A stretch of DNA of 64,000 nt from an uncultured Robinsoniella sp. (lineage in GTDB: Bacteria > Bacillota > Clostridia > Lachnospirales > Lachnospiraceae), in the NCBI GenBank assembly GCA_900540475.1, contig UQGG01000031.1:23221-87220 (forward strand), read 5' to 3'. Every line of letters starts with the position of its first letter. The first letter of the stretch is position 1. Both the position numbers and the translations under genes were made by a program. Below are positions 10,025 through 17,634 of the stretch, in pieces. The notes beneath the pieces are model-generated. The model had not been told where the DNA came from, did no database searches, and saw nothing but the letters and a program-made list of their open reading frames with translations.

Positions 10025-10066
10025 TGTGCGGTACATATTTGGCAGGTTAGTAGATCAGGCAGGGTC

Positions 10067-11473
10067 TTACCAGTCTAATCCCATCTGGATCGCCTGTTTT
10101 TTGCAATCTTCATCATATGCAGCAGCAGCTTCTACCCCAGTCAGTTCTCCAGTAGTACATTCCACACAGATAGTCGGACATTCCAGTCCCTTTACTTTTA
10201 CTAGATTATCCAGAACAGGGCTTGTCTTTCCGGCATTGAGATAAGCCATCATGTCATCCTTAACTGCAGGGTATGTATTATCCGGCATTACATAGTCTTT
10301 TACTACCACAGGGCCATTTGGCAGTTCTTTTCCACAATACGCATCCAGTCCATCTTTTGAAACATAAAGCTCCATAAATGCTTTTACCGCATCGGGATTT
10401 TCCGTATTTTTATTTGCATAGATACCATTTGGCATCCAGAGAGTAAGCCCTACATCATCCGGATCGTCTCCGGGAATTCCAAATACGCCGATATCATCAA
10501 TGGCATCTGGATACAGGTTCGCGATATTTCCCAGTACCTGGGTCAATGCCGGCCAATGTGCACCCTGTCCAGTAGCGATCATGTCGCATCCGTCGTTATA
10601 GGTAGCCGCAAGATAATCCTCGTTATAATAGCCGATCAGGTCTGCGTATTTGTCAAAGCTTTCCACCATTGCCGGAGTAGTTGCGAATTTCATTTCTCCG
10701 GCATCGAATTTCTCCGGAAAGTCCGGTACCTTTTTCAATGCATTATAGTTATCACCAAAAAAGATCAGCTGTGCGGTCCAGGAATCTGCGCAGGTTCCAA
10801 TCATGGCTACTTTCCCTGCTTCTTTGATTTTTTTACAGTTTTCTAGAAATTCATCCCAGGTCTTCGGAATATCCAGGTTCAATTCTTCATAAATAGGCTT
10901 GTAGTATACGATAGCTCCCGCCTGAGATGCGAATAAGGGGATTCCATAGGGTTTACCGTTTACAGAGGTTGATTTTACAAAATTTTCATCCAGTGTATCG
11001 ATAAAAGATTCACCTGTCAGATCCATAAAATATTCTTCCGGGTTAAGTGCGTAGAACAGCGAACCGGAGTTATAGGACTGCAGATCCGGCATATCACCGG
11101 ATGCCAGCCTGGTTCGAATCAGATTATCTCCTTCGGCACCGCCGGGAATCAATTCTAACTCTACATTCAAACCCAGTTTTTCTTTTGCAAGGGCAATTAC
11201 AGCCTCCACACCCTCGGATGAAGAATCCGTGTCCTTGGCAAATGTGATTGTGACGCCTTCATAAGGCAGATCCCCAGTGCTGGCAGCTTCTTCACCGGTG
11301 GAATCTGCTGCTGCGGTTTCTGTGCCGGCAGCTTCTGTCTTTACGGTTTCTGTACCTGATGTATGCTCACTGTCACTCGGAGCTGTGCTACCCTCACTTT
11401 TTCCGCACCCCGAACACATAGACGCCAGCATGGTCAAACCTAGTCCAGCCACTAAAAATTTCTTTCCTCTCAT
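10067..11473 (-). CDS. Extracellular sugar-binding lipoprotein of ABC transporter
   Basis: A 468-residue solute-binding protein. The N-terminus MRGKKFLVAGLGLTMLASMC ends in a lipobox (CSGC, lipidated Cys23), followed by a Ser/Thr/Glu-rich linker and the binding fold, with GIPLFASQAGAIVYYKP in the hinge region typical of family-1 (CUT1) binding proteins. The start at 11473 is chosen for its AAGGAGG and signal peptide; an in-frame extension upstream has neither. It is first in the minus-strand operon with two permeases, the URO-D protein and the YesM/YesN pair, so it probably delivers the sugar that this system senses. The ligand is not predictable. Confidence 0.94.
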   Translation of the reverse strand: MRGKKFLVAGLGLTMLASMCSGCGKSEGSTAPSDSEHTSGTETVKTEAAGTETAAADSTGEEAASTGDLPYEGVTITFAKDTDSSSEGVEAVIALAKEKLGLNVELELIPGGAEGDNLIRTRLASGDMPDLQSYNSGSLFYALNPEEYFMDLTGESFIDTLDENFVKSTSVNGKPYGIPLFASQAGAIVYYKPIYEELNLDIPKTWDEFLENCKKIKEAGKVAMIGTCADSWTAQLIFFGDNYNALKKVPDFPEKFDAGEMKFATTPAMVESFDKYADLIGYYNEDYLAATYNDGCDMIATGQGAHWPALTQVLGNIANLYPDAIDDIGVFGIPGDDPDDVGLTLWMPNGIYANKNTENPDAVKAFMELYVSKDGLDAYCGKELPNGPVVVKDYVMPDNTYPAVKDDMMAYLNAGKTSPVLDNLVKVKGLECPTICVECTTGELTGVEAAAAYDEDCKKQAIQMGLDW

Positions 11474-11697
11474 ATCATTTCCTCCTTTTTGGTTTGTTGC
11501 AATTATTTTAGCATGCAGCTGGGGTATCGAAACATAAAAAATCCAATCCTGTTGCATATAAAAATGAATGATATTTTATAGGAAATATATTTTTTATCCT
11601 GATTAAAAAAGCCGGAAAATAATTTTACCCCATATTAAATGCAAAAGGATACTTGATAAAATAAATTACTAATATTTATTATAATGCAAAATGGTAC

Positions 11698-11838
11698 TTG
11701 AAAAAATCAATTATTCAGTATATAATTAACTTGGAAGTAATCGAAGGACTTTGGTTGGTCTGATGATTGCACTTCGGATCTGTAGTAATTTATAGTTATC
11801 AGCTATCCTCTATTGGGCTAGAGGATAGCTATTTTTTA
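11698..11838 (+). ncRNA. Antitoxin-like RNA, copy A (promoter and RNA)
   Basis: The promoter has -35 TTGAAA at 11698-11703, a 17-bp spacer and -10 TATAAT at 11721-11726, so RNA should start near 11733. It ends at a strong terminator with 11-bp stem AGCTATCCTCT / AGAGGATAGCT and a T run near 11831-11837. The RNA is about 105 nt. It converges on and overlaps the 3' end of toxin reading frame A. Its terminator arm CTATCCTCT (11803-11811) is complementary to the leader of toxin B (12202-12210), so copy A RNA could act on toxin B in trans. Confidence 0.75.
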
Positions 11839-11912
11839 TCCCGATGATTGTCTATGTATGCCAGAGCTGAAAAAATTACCAGCACCAACGTCAACACTTC
11901 ATGTGTTTTCAT
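11829..11912 (-). pseudogene. Holin-like type I toxin, copy A, without ribosome site
   Basis: A 27-residue frame beginning MKTHEVLTLVLVIFSALAYI and ending in a charged NHRDKK tail. It differs from copy B at four residues. The sequence upstream of the ATG (AT-rich, TTAGTTTTTTATT) holds no Shine-Dalgarno, promoter or leader, because the duplication broke just before the start codon. The frame itself is intact, but it is probably not translated. Confidence 0.6.
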
Positions 11913-11943
11913 AATAAAAAACTAATAAAATGCAAAAGGGTAC

Positions 11944-12084
11944 TTGAAAAAATCAAGTACCCCATGTATAATTGACTTAGTAGTAATCAAAGGACTTTGG
12001 TTCGTCTGATGATTGCACTTCGGATCTGTAGTAATTTATAGTTACCAGCTATCCTCTATTGGCCTAGAGGATAGCTATTTTTTG
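11944..12084 (+). ncRNA. Antitoxin RNA, copy B (promoter and RNA)
   Basis: The promoter has -35 TTGAAA at 11944-11949, a 17-bp spacer and -10 TATAAT at 11967-11972. The RNA runs from about 11979 to the T run near 12077-12083 after hairpin AGCTATCCTCT / AGAGGATAGCT. It is about 105 nt and convergent with the toxin mRNA, overlapping its last codons. The terminator arm CTATCCTCT (12049-12057) repeats directly at 12202-12210 in the toxin leader, so the two RNAs can pair at both their 3' ends and the toxin 5' leader, as in par/fst-type systems. Confidence 0.8.
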
Positions 12085-12158
12085 TCCCGGTGATTGTCTA
12101 TGTAACCCAGTGCTGAAAAAATTACCAGCACCAGCGTCAACACTTCTAGTGTATTCAT
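12075..12158 (-). CDS. Small holin-like membrane toxin, type I TA, copy B
   Basis: A 27-residue peptide starting MNTLEVLTLVLVIFSALGYI, then DNHRDKK: one hydrophobic helix with a charged C-terminal tail. This is the pattern of the Firmicute putative holin-like toxin family (Hol_Tox type), and it matches the more distant copies at 33348-33434 and 55698-55784 in the motif VLTL...Y(I/V)D..KK. It has a strong ribosome site (AAGGAGG, 12168-12174) and an antisense RNA. Expected action: insertion in the cell's own membrane when antitoxin RNA runs out. Toxicity is inferred from family and architecture. Confidence 0.75.
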   Translation of the reverse strand: MNTLEVLTLVLVIFSALGYIDNHRDKK

Positions 12159-12228
12159 AATACTTTTCCTCCTTCATTTATTTCCGAAGGAGATCATCGG
12201 ACTATCCTCTTGCTTCTGGTCGATTATA
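12159..12228 (-). promoter_or_regulatory. Toxin B promoter and self-blocking leader
   Basis: On the minus strand TATAAT lies at 12223-12228, giving a leader of about 58 nt. In the leader CTCCTTC (12186-12192) pairs with GAAGGAG (12169-12175), which contains the ribosome site, closing a 7-bp stem with a 10-nt loop. The leader also carries the complement of the antitoxin terminator arm at 12202-12210. Translation is thus likely blocked both by folding and by the antisense RNA. I cannot see a good -35. Confidence 0.65.
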
Positions 12229-12425
12229 CACAGATATCTTAACATGGTGGAATATAAAATACAACATATAATAGATAATAATTTGTATTTGCTATATATT
12301 AGTATGCATACTTGGCAAAAATTTAGCTGCTTATTGTATTGATAAGCTTGAGGCTAATTAAAATTTTATCTTAGAAAAATTAATAAATTAAATAAAATTC
12401 GTACATGAAAATATAAAAGTTTTAG

Positions 12426-12454
12426 TTGACAAATAAAAAAGAAAAGCATATACT
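12426..12454 (+). promoter_or_regulatory. trp operon promoter
   Basis: TTGACA at 12426-12431, a 17-bp spacer, and TATACT at 12449-12454. It drives the T-box leader that starts near 12461. Confidence 0.85.
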
Positions 12455-12460
12455 GTACTA

Positions 12461-12787
12461 AATTAAAGTATTGAACCAAAACCGATGAACAAGAGTAGTA
12501 AATAAGATTCGTTATTCCCAGAGAGCTGCCGGTGGTGTGAAGGCGGTAATAAAGATTTTATTGAATGGACTTGCGAGGGCAGCTCAAAATCACAAGATTA
12601 GCCGAGATCTGTATGAAATACAGGGGGAAGCAGTGAGAGTAGACGCTGACGGGAGCCTTATCCGTTATCAACAAGGTATGTATGATTGTACATGAAATGA
12701 GTGGCTGAATGATCAGCAACTTGGGTGGTACCGCAGAAGCTGCAGGCTTTTGTCCCTTGGATATAGGGGGCAAAGGTCTTTTTTTAT
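12461..12787 (+). ncRNA. Tryptophan T-box leader riboswitch
   Basis: Stem I is closed by GAGAGCTGCC / GGGCAGCTC. Its specifier bulge reads GAA-TGG-AC with the Trp codon at 12566-12568. The T-box core GGGTGGTACCGC lies at 12723-12734 (antiterminator bulge binding the NCCA end). The terminator hairpin follows at 12747-12787 with a T7 run. When tRNA-Trp is uncharged the antiterminator forms and the trp genes are read. The specifier and the genes downstream agree fully. Confidence 0.95.
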
Positions 12788-12812
12788 AGCTAAAAGGAGC
12801 CTGAGAATCGAA

Positions 12813-12857
12813 ACCACAAGAACGAATACCACAAGAATGAATACCACAAGAATGAAT
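12813..12857 (+). repeat. Three 15-bp tandem repeats between T-box and trpE
   Basis: Unit ACCACAAGAATGAAT is present three times, the first with one change (AACGAAT). It lies after the T-box terminator and before the trpE ribosome site. It is translated only if a far-upstream start were used, which I reject. Confidence 0.8.
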
Positions 12858-12878
12858 ACGAAAAAGGAGGAAGTGACC

Positions 12879-14339
12879 ATGATGCAGCCAAGCTGTGACA
12901 AAATTTTAGAATTAGCAGGGGATTATGATGTAATTCCGGTTTGTAAGGAAATATATGCGGATGTAATTACACCAATCACCTTACTTCGGAAACTTGCTAA
13001 TATCAGCAAACGTTACTATCTGTTAGAAAGTATAGAAGGCGGCGAGAAATGGGGGCGCTATTCCTTCTTAGGATTCAATCCTGTGATGCGGGTTTTCTGC
13101 AAGAATGATGAGGTAACAATTGAGCGGGATGGGGTTATGGAAAAGACTATGACGAAAAAGCCCCTGGAGGTGATACGCTCCATTATGAAAGAATACAAGG
13201 CTCCCAACCTGGAAGGGCTGCCCCCGTTTGCAGGCGGGTTTGTCGGTTATTTTGCTTATTCCATGATTGGATATGCGGAACCCACATTGAATATTAACAA
13301 AGGTAATTTTAATGATTATGATTTGATGTTATTTGATAAGGTCATTGCTTATGACCACTTGAAGCAGAAGATCTGTATTGTTGTAAATATGAAGACTGAC
13401 AAGGTCATGGAGAATTATGGGAAAGCCATGGCTGAGATTGAGAGCATCACCAATATCATTCGGAATGCACCGATTCTGGAAGACCAGAAAATTCAGCAGA
13501 AAGTTGAATTTACCTGCAATGTGAGCAAGGAAGCCTATTGTGAGATTATTGAGAAGACAAAGGAGTACATTGTAGATGGGGATATCTTCCAGGCGGTAAT
13601 AGCCAGACAGTTTACCAGCCCATATGAAGGAAATCTCATCAATCCGTACCGGGTGCTCCGGACGACCAATCCTTCCCCATACATGGTTTATATGAACATT
13701 GATGAGGAAGAAATCATGAGTACATCCCCGGAAACGCTGGTGCGTCTGCAAAATGGCAGGCTGACTACTTTCCCGGTTGCAGGCTCCAGACCCAGAGGGA
13801 TGGATCGGGAAGAGGATGAAAAACTGGAGCAAGAGCTTCTGGCTGATGAAAAAGAGCTTTCCGAACACAATATGCTGGTGGATCTGGGCAGAAATGACCT
13901 GGGCAGGATATCAAAGTTTGACACGGTAGAAGTAACCGAATATCAGATGATTCATAAATATTCCAAGATCATGCACATCTGTTCGCAGGTAGAAGGAAAC
14001 ATCAGGGAAGAGTATGACGGGTTAAATGCCATTGAAGCAGTTCTTCCGGCGGGAACCCTGTCGGGTGCACCCAAGATCCGCGCCTGCCAGATTATTAATG
14101 AACTGGAAAGTGAACAAAGAGGAATCTACGGAGGAGCGCTGGGTTATCTGGACTTTACCGGGAACCTGGATACCTGCATCGCCATTCGTATGGCGGTAAA
14201 GAAGGACGGTAAAGTATATGTGGAAGCAGGCGGCGGAATAGTGGCTGACAGCGTTCCTGAAAAAGAATACGAAGAGTCGGCAAATAAAGCGGCAGCAGTT
14301 ATGAATGCCATTATGAATGCAAAGGAGGTCCTGGAATAA
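12879..14339 (+). CDS. trpE: Anthranilate synthase component I
   Basis: A 486-residue enzyme that makes anthranilate from chorismate, with TrpG supplying ammonia; it is the first step of Trp synthesis in the cytoplasm. The N-terminal part has YYLLESIEGGEKWGRYSF, containing the LLES feedback site for Trp. The chorismate-binding C-terminal half has DGDIFQAVIARQF, STSPETLVRL, PVAGSRPRG and LPAGTLSGAPKIRA. The start at 12879 is chosen for AAAAAGGAGGAAGTGACC before ATGATG and because it matches the family N-terminus; a longer frame from 12750 would run through the terminator and repeats. The stop overlaps the trpG start (TAATG). Control is by the T-box and probably by Trp feedback. Confidence 0.98.
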   Translation: MMQPSCDKILELAGDYDVIPVCKEIYADVITPITLLRKLANISKRYYLLESIEGGEKWGRYSFLGFNPVMRVFCKNDEVTIERDGVMEKTMTKKPLEVIRSIMKEYKAPNLEGLPPFAGGFVGYFAYSMIGYAEPTLNINKGNFNDYDLMLFDKVIAYDHLKQKICIVVNMKTDKVMENYGKAMAEIESITNIIRNAPILEDQKIQQKVEFTCNVSKEAYCEIIEKTKEYIVDGDIFQAVIARQFTSPYEGNLINPYRVLRTTNPSPYMVYMNIDEEEIMSTSPETLVRLQNGRLTTFPVAGSRPRGMDREEDEKLEQELLADEKELSEHNMLVDLGRNDLGRISKFDTVEVTEYQMIHKYSKIMHICSQVEGNIREEYDGLNAIEAVLPAGTLSGAPKIRACQIINELESEQRGIYGGALGYLDFTGNLDTCIAIRMAVKKDGKVYVEAGGGIVADSVPEKEYEESANKAAAVMNAIMNAKEVLE

Positions 14340-14905
14340 TGATATTATTGATTGATAATTATGATAGTTTTTCTTATAACTTAGTTCAGATGGCAGGCAG
14401 TATCTGCCCGGATATCCGAGTAATCCGAAATGATGAAATGAGCATTGAGGAGATACGGAATTTAAATCCCTCCCATATTATTCTATCACCGGGACCGGGC
14501 TATCCCAAAGCTGCAGGGGTATGTGAGGAAGTAGTGGAAAAGTTACAGGGTAAAATGCCTATTCTGGGTGTATGCCTTGGACATCAGGGAATCTGCGAGG
14601 TGTACGGGGCGAAGATCGGCCATGCAAAAGAGTTAATGCATGGGAAAAAAAGTACGATTCAGATTGATCAAAAATGCCCGCTGTTTCAGGGGCTGCCTGA
14701 AAAAATAGAGGTGGCAAGATATCATTCTCTGGTTGCGCAGGAAGATACTGTACCGGATTGCCTGCTGGTCACAGCGGTAGATGATAAAGGTGAAATTATG
14801 GCGGTACAGCACAGGGAAAATGCAGTCTTTGGAGTCCAGTTTCATCCGGAGTCCATATTGACACCGCAGGGAAAAGTGATATTGGAAAATTTCCTGAAGT
14901 TATAG
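14339..14905 (+). CDS. trpG: Anthranilate synthase component II (glutamine amidotransferase)
   Basis: A 188-residue class I glutamine amidotransferase that feeds ammonia to TrpE. It has the oxyanion/PGPG region (SPGPGYP), nucleophile Cys79 in GVCLGHQGI and the His169/Glu171 pair in VQFHPES, so it is catalytically complete. Its ATG overlaps the trpE stop by one base and AAAGGAGG lies upstream, so synthesis of the two subunits is coupled. It is a stand-alone TrpG, not fused to TrpD. A PabA role shared with folate synthesis is possible but nothing here shows it. Confidence 0.97.
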   Translation: MILLIDNYDSFSYNLVQMAGSICPDIRVIRNDEMSIEEIRNLNPSHIILSPGPGYPKAAGVCEEVVEKLQGKMPILGVCLGHQGICEVYGAKIGHAKELMHGKKSTIQIDQKCPLFQGLPEKIEVARYHSLVAQEDTVPDCLLVTAVDDKGEIMAVQHRENAVFGVQFHPESILTPQGKVILENFLKL

Positions 14906-15035
14906 TCTGTATAGATTAATGAACCCGGACACAATAATCCAGAAAACAATAAGCCAAAAAATATAAAGGGTGATTTTAGTAAAATTCGGATATGAGTAAA
15001 TAGAAAGCAGAGAGTAGAAAGCAGGAGGTAAGATC

Positions 15036-16049
15036 ATGATTAAAGAAGCAATCAATAAAGTAATGAACGGTAATAACCTGACATATGAAGAATCCAAGGC
15101 AGTTATGGAAGAAATGATGGATGGAACGGCAACCCAGGCACAGATGGGGGGATTTCTGACTGCATTGCGGATGCAGGGAGAGACCATAGAGGAAATTACG
15201 GCATTTGCTACCGTTATGCGGGAAAAGGGCATTAAATTGAAACCAGAAAGAGAAGTCATCGATATTGTAGGTACCGGTGGTGACGAAGTCGGTACATTTA
15301 ATATTTCTACCACAGCTTCGTTTGTTGTTGCGGCAGGTGGGGTTCCGGTTGCAAAGCACGGAAACCGCAGTGTCTCCAGTAAATGCGGTGCGGCAGATGT
15401 GTTGGAGAATATGGGTGCAAATGTGTCCCTGAGCGTGGAGCAGAATGAAAAGATCCTGAAGAAAACAGGAATGTGTTTTATGTTTGCCCAGGTATATCAT
15501 TCATCTATGAAGTATGCGGCGCCGGTTCGTAAGGAATTAGGTGCAAGAACCGTATTTAATATATTAGGTCCCCTTTCTAATCCGGCAGCAGCGACAATGC
15601 AGCTTCTTGGCGTCTATGACAGAAATTTGGCAGAACCGCTGGCGCAGGTACTTTCCAACCTGGGAGTAACCCGGGGGGTAGTAGTGTGCGGAAATGATGG
15701 ATTGGATGAGATCACCCTTACCGGAGAGACCGCAGTTTACGAAATCCGTTTTGGAGAAATTACCTCTTACCGGATAGCACCGGAGCAGTTTGGACTGAAC
15801 CGTTGTGAACTTTCTGATCTGGTTGGCGGAGATCCCAAAGAAAATGCCGGGATAACAGCAGATATCCTGTCCGGAAAAGAACGGGGTGCAAAAAGAGATG
15901 TCATCTTAATGAATGCAGGAATGAGCCTTTATCTTGGAATCGATGATATTACTCTGGCGGATGGAATTAAGATGGCGGCAGATCTCATCGACAGCGGTAA
16001 AGCATTTGCGAAGATGGAGGAATTTGTTAAGACGACGAAGGAAGTGTGA
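15036..16049 (+). CDS. trpD: Anthranilate phosphoribosyltransferase
   Basis: A 337-residue enzyme joining anthranilate to PRPP. The helical N-terminal domain (about 1-70, NLTYEESKAVMEEMMDG) leads into the PRPP-binding loop DIVGTGGDEVGTFNIST and KHGNRSVSSKCGAADVLE; the second metal region is GNDGLDEIT. Length and motifs are standard. The start ATG has GCAGGAGGTAAGATC. It follows trpG after 130 bp with no terminator that I can see, and trpC begins 9 bp after its stop, so it stays in the operon. Confidence 0.98.
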   Translation: MIKEAINKVMNGNNLTYEESKAVMEEMMDGTATQAQMGGFLTALRMQGETIEEITAFATVMREKGIKLKPEREVIDIVGTGGDEVGTFNISTTASFVVAAGGVPVAKHGNRSVSSKCGAADVLENMGANVSLSVEQNEKILKKTGMCFMFAQVYHSSMKYAAPVRKELGARTVFNILGPLSNPAAATMQLLGVYDRNLAEPLAQVLSNLGVTRGVVVCGNDGLDEITLTGETAVYEIRFGEITSYRIAPEQFGLNRCELSDLVGGDPKENAGITADILSGKERGAKRDVILMNAGMSLYLGIDDITLADGIKMAADLIDSGKAFAKMEEFVKTTKEV

Positions 16050-16058
16050 GGTGCGGGA

Positions 16059-16850
16059 ATGATATTAGATGAAATCGCTGCAGATACAAGGCTGCGGGTT
16101 GCAAGAGCGAAAGAGAAAGTTTCCATAGAAGAAATGATGGTCAGAGCGCTTAATATGGATGGGGTGACTGGATTCCCGGTTGAGCAGGAGTTGAAAAGGG
16201 AAGGCATCCACTTTATATGTGAAGTAAAGAAAGCTTCTCCATCAAAAGGGCTAATTGCAAAAGAATTCCCTTATCTGACCATTGCAAGAGAATATGAGGA
16301 GGCAGGCGCATCTGTGATTTCCTGTCTCACAGAACCGACTTATTTCCAGGGTAGTGATCAGTATTTAGAAGAAATAGCAAAAGAGGTATCCATACCGGTA
16401 CTGCGAAAGGATTTTACCATAGATCCCTATCAGATTTATGAAGCAAAGGTGCTTGGAGCAGCAATGGTATTGTTGATTTGTGCACTGCTGGATACGGAGA
16501 CGCTTAAGGAATATATAAGGATCTGCGATAAACTTGGGCTTTCTGCGCTGGTGGAAACTCACGATGAAAGCGAGATGCAGAGTGCATTAAAAGCCGGTGC
16601 CAGGATAATCGGGGTTAATAACCGGAACCTGAAAGATTTTACAGTGGATATTCACAATAGCACCAGACTCCGGGCTTTGGCTCCTTCCGATGTGATTTTT
16701 ATTGCAGAGAGCGGAATTAAGACGCCGGATGACATCCAGGTGCTGCGGGAAGCAAAAGTAAATGGTGTACTGATTGGTGAGACTTTAATGCGTAGCAGTA
16801 ATAAAAAGCAGATGCTGGATTCCTTAAGGAAGGTTCCTAATACGTACTGA
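16059..16850 (+). CDS. trpC: Indole-3-glycerol-phosphate synthase
   Basis: A 263-residue TIM-barrel enzyme that closes the indole ring from CdRP. Key motifs: CEVKKASPSKG (catalytic Lys), VLRKDFTIDPYQIYEA, GVNNRNLKDF and AESGI near the phosphate site, then LIGETLMRS. Monofunctional, not fused to TrpF. It begins 9 bp after trpD with GAGGTGCGGGA upstream. Confidence 0.98.
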   Translation: MILDEIAADTRLRVARAKEKVSIEEMMVRALNMDGVTGFPVEQELKREGIHFICEVKKASPSKGLIAKEFPYLTIAREYEEAGASVISCLTEPTYFQGSDQYLEEIAKEVSIPVLRKDFTIDPYQIYEAKVLGAAMVLLICALLDTETLKEYIRICDKLGLSALVETHDESEMQSALKAGARIIGVNNRNLKDFTVDIHNSTRLRALAPSDVIFIAESGIKTPDDIQVLREAKVNGVLIGETLMRSSNKKQMLDSLRKVPNTY

Positions 16851-16889
16851 GAAGTGAATGTTAGTTGAGGGGAATATCAGGTAAAATAC

Positions 16890-16945
16890 AAGAAAAATGC
16901 AGGAGAAATGCAGAAGAAATACAGGGTAAATACAGCAGAAGTTAG
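16890..16945 (+). repeat. Degenerate 12-13 bp purine-rich repeats between trpC and trpF
   Basis: About four units of the form AAATGCAGGAG / AAATGCAGAAG / AAATACAGGGT / AAATACAGCAG fill the 124-bp spacer. No gene or terminator is seen here. Confidence 0.6.
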
Positions 16946-16974
16946 GAGAAAGATAAGGCAAAGGCGGTGAATAG

Positions 16975-17634
16975 ATGACCCAAATTAAGATTTGCGGATT
17001 AAAGAGGCAGGAAGATATCCATATGGTCAATGACCTGGTTCCGGATTACATTGGTTTTGTATTTGCAAAGAGCAGCAGACAGGTCACTCCGGAGCAGGCA
17101 GGAGAACTGAAAAAACGGCTTCTGCCATCCATCAAAGCTGTGGGCGTATTTGTAAATGAGGAACAGCAGAAAATCATACAGTTATGTGAAACGGGGACGA
17201 TTGATCTGGTACAACTGCATGGGGATGAAACCCATGCTTATATCCAGGAGTTGAAAAATCGTATTTCCTGCCCTGTGATTAAGGCAGTCCGGGTGCAGAA
17301 CAGTGAGCAGATCAGGAAAGCAGAGGAGCTATCATGTGATTATCTGCTGCTGGATACTTATACGAAAGGACAGTATGGAGGAAGTGGAAAGGGATTTGAC
17401 CGCACCCTGATTCCACAGCTTAAAAAGCCCTTTTTTCTGGCTGGGGGGCTTACATCGGATAATGTCGCTGCATCCATTGAAGAATGCAAAGCGTGTGCAC
17501 CTTATGCTGTGGATGTCAGCAGCGCAGTAGAAACGGCTGGAGTAAAGGACAGACAGAAGATCGAAGAATTTATTTTACGCGTCAACCGGCATAATTGCCG
17601 AATGAGCAAAATCAGAAAAGAGGTAGAATCATGA
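16975..17634 (+). CDS. trpF: Phosphoribosylanthranilate isomerase
   Basis: A 219-residue TIM-barrel isomerase. It opens TQIKICGLKRQEDI, where the Cys is the usual catalytic base, and has VQLHGDE, LLLDTYTKGQYGGSGKGFD (acid Asp127) and FLAGGLTSDNV. The core ends near residue 203. The last 16 residues form an extra tail containing MSKIRK (210-215), the same six residues with which TrpA begins. The stop overlaps the trpB start by four bases (ATGA), so the two are coupled. Confidence 0.97.
   Translation: MTQIKICGLKRQEDIHMVNDLVPDYIGFVFAKSSRQVTPEQAGELKKRLLPSIKAVGVFVNEEQQKIIQLCETGTIDLVQLHGDETHAYIQELKNRISCPVIKAVRVQNSEQIRKAEELSCDYLLLDTYTKGQYGGSGKGFDRTLIPQLKKPFFLAGGLTSDNVAASIEECKACAPYAVDVSSAVETAGVKDRQKIEEFILRVNRHNCRMSKIRKEVES

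Larger units (their letters stand above)
11640..12162. repeat. 246-bp tandem duplication of a toxin-antitoxin locus, with a vestigial third promoter
   Basis: Segments 11685-11916 and 11931-12162 align without gaps at a fixed offset of 246 bp, covering the antisense promoter, RNA, terminator and toxin reading frame. Similarity stops a few bases upstream of the toxin start codon. A third partial match to the left end (TGCAAAAGGATACTTGATAA) begins at 11640, which suggests an older third copy. Confidence 0.85.

Noticed and set aside
12750..12878. Longer trpE frame starting at 12750
   Set aside because: It would begin in the T-box terminator and run through the 15-bp repeats. A good ribosome site stands before ATG 12879.
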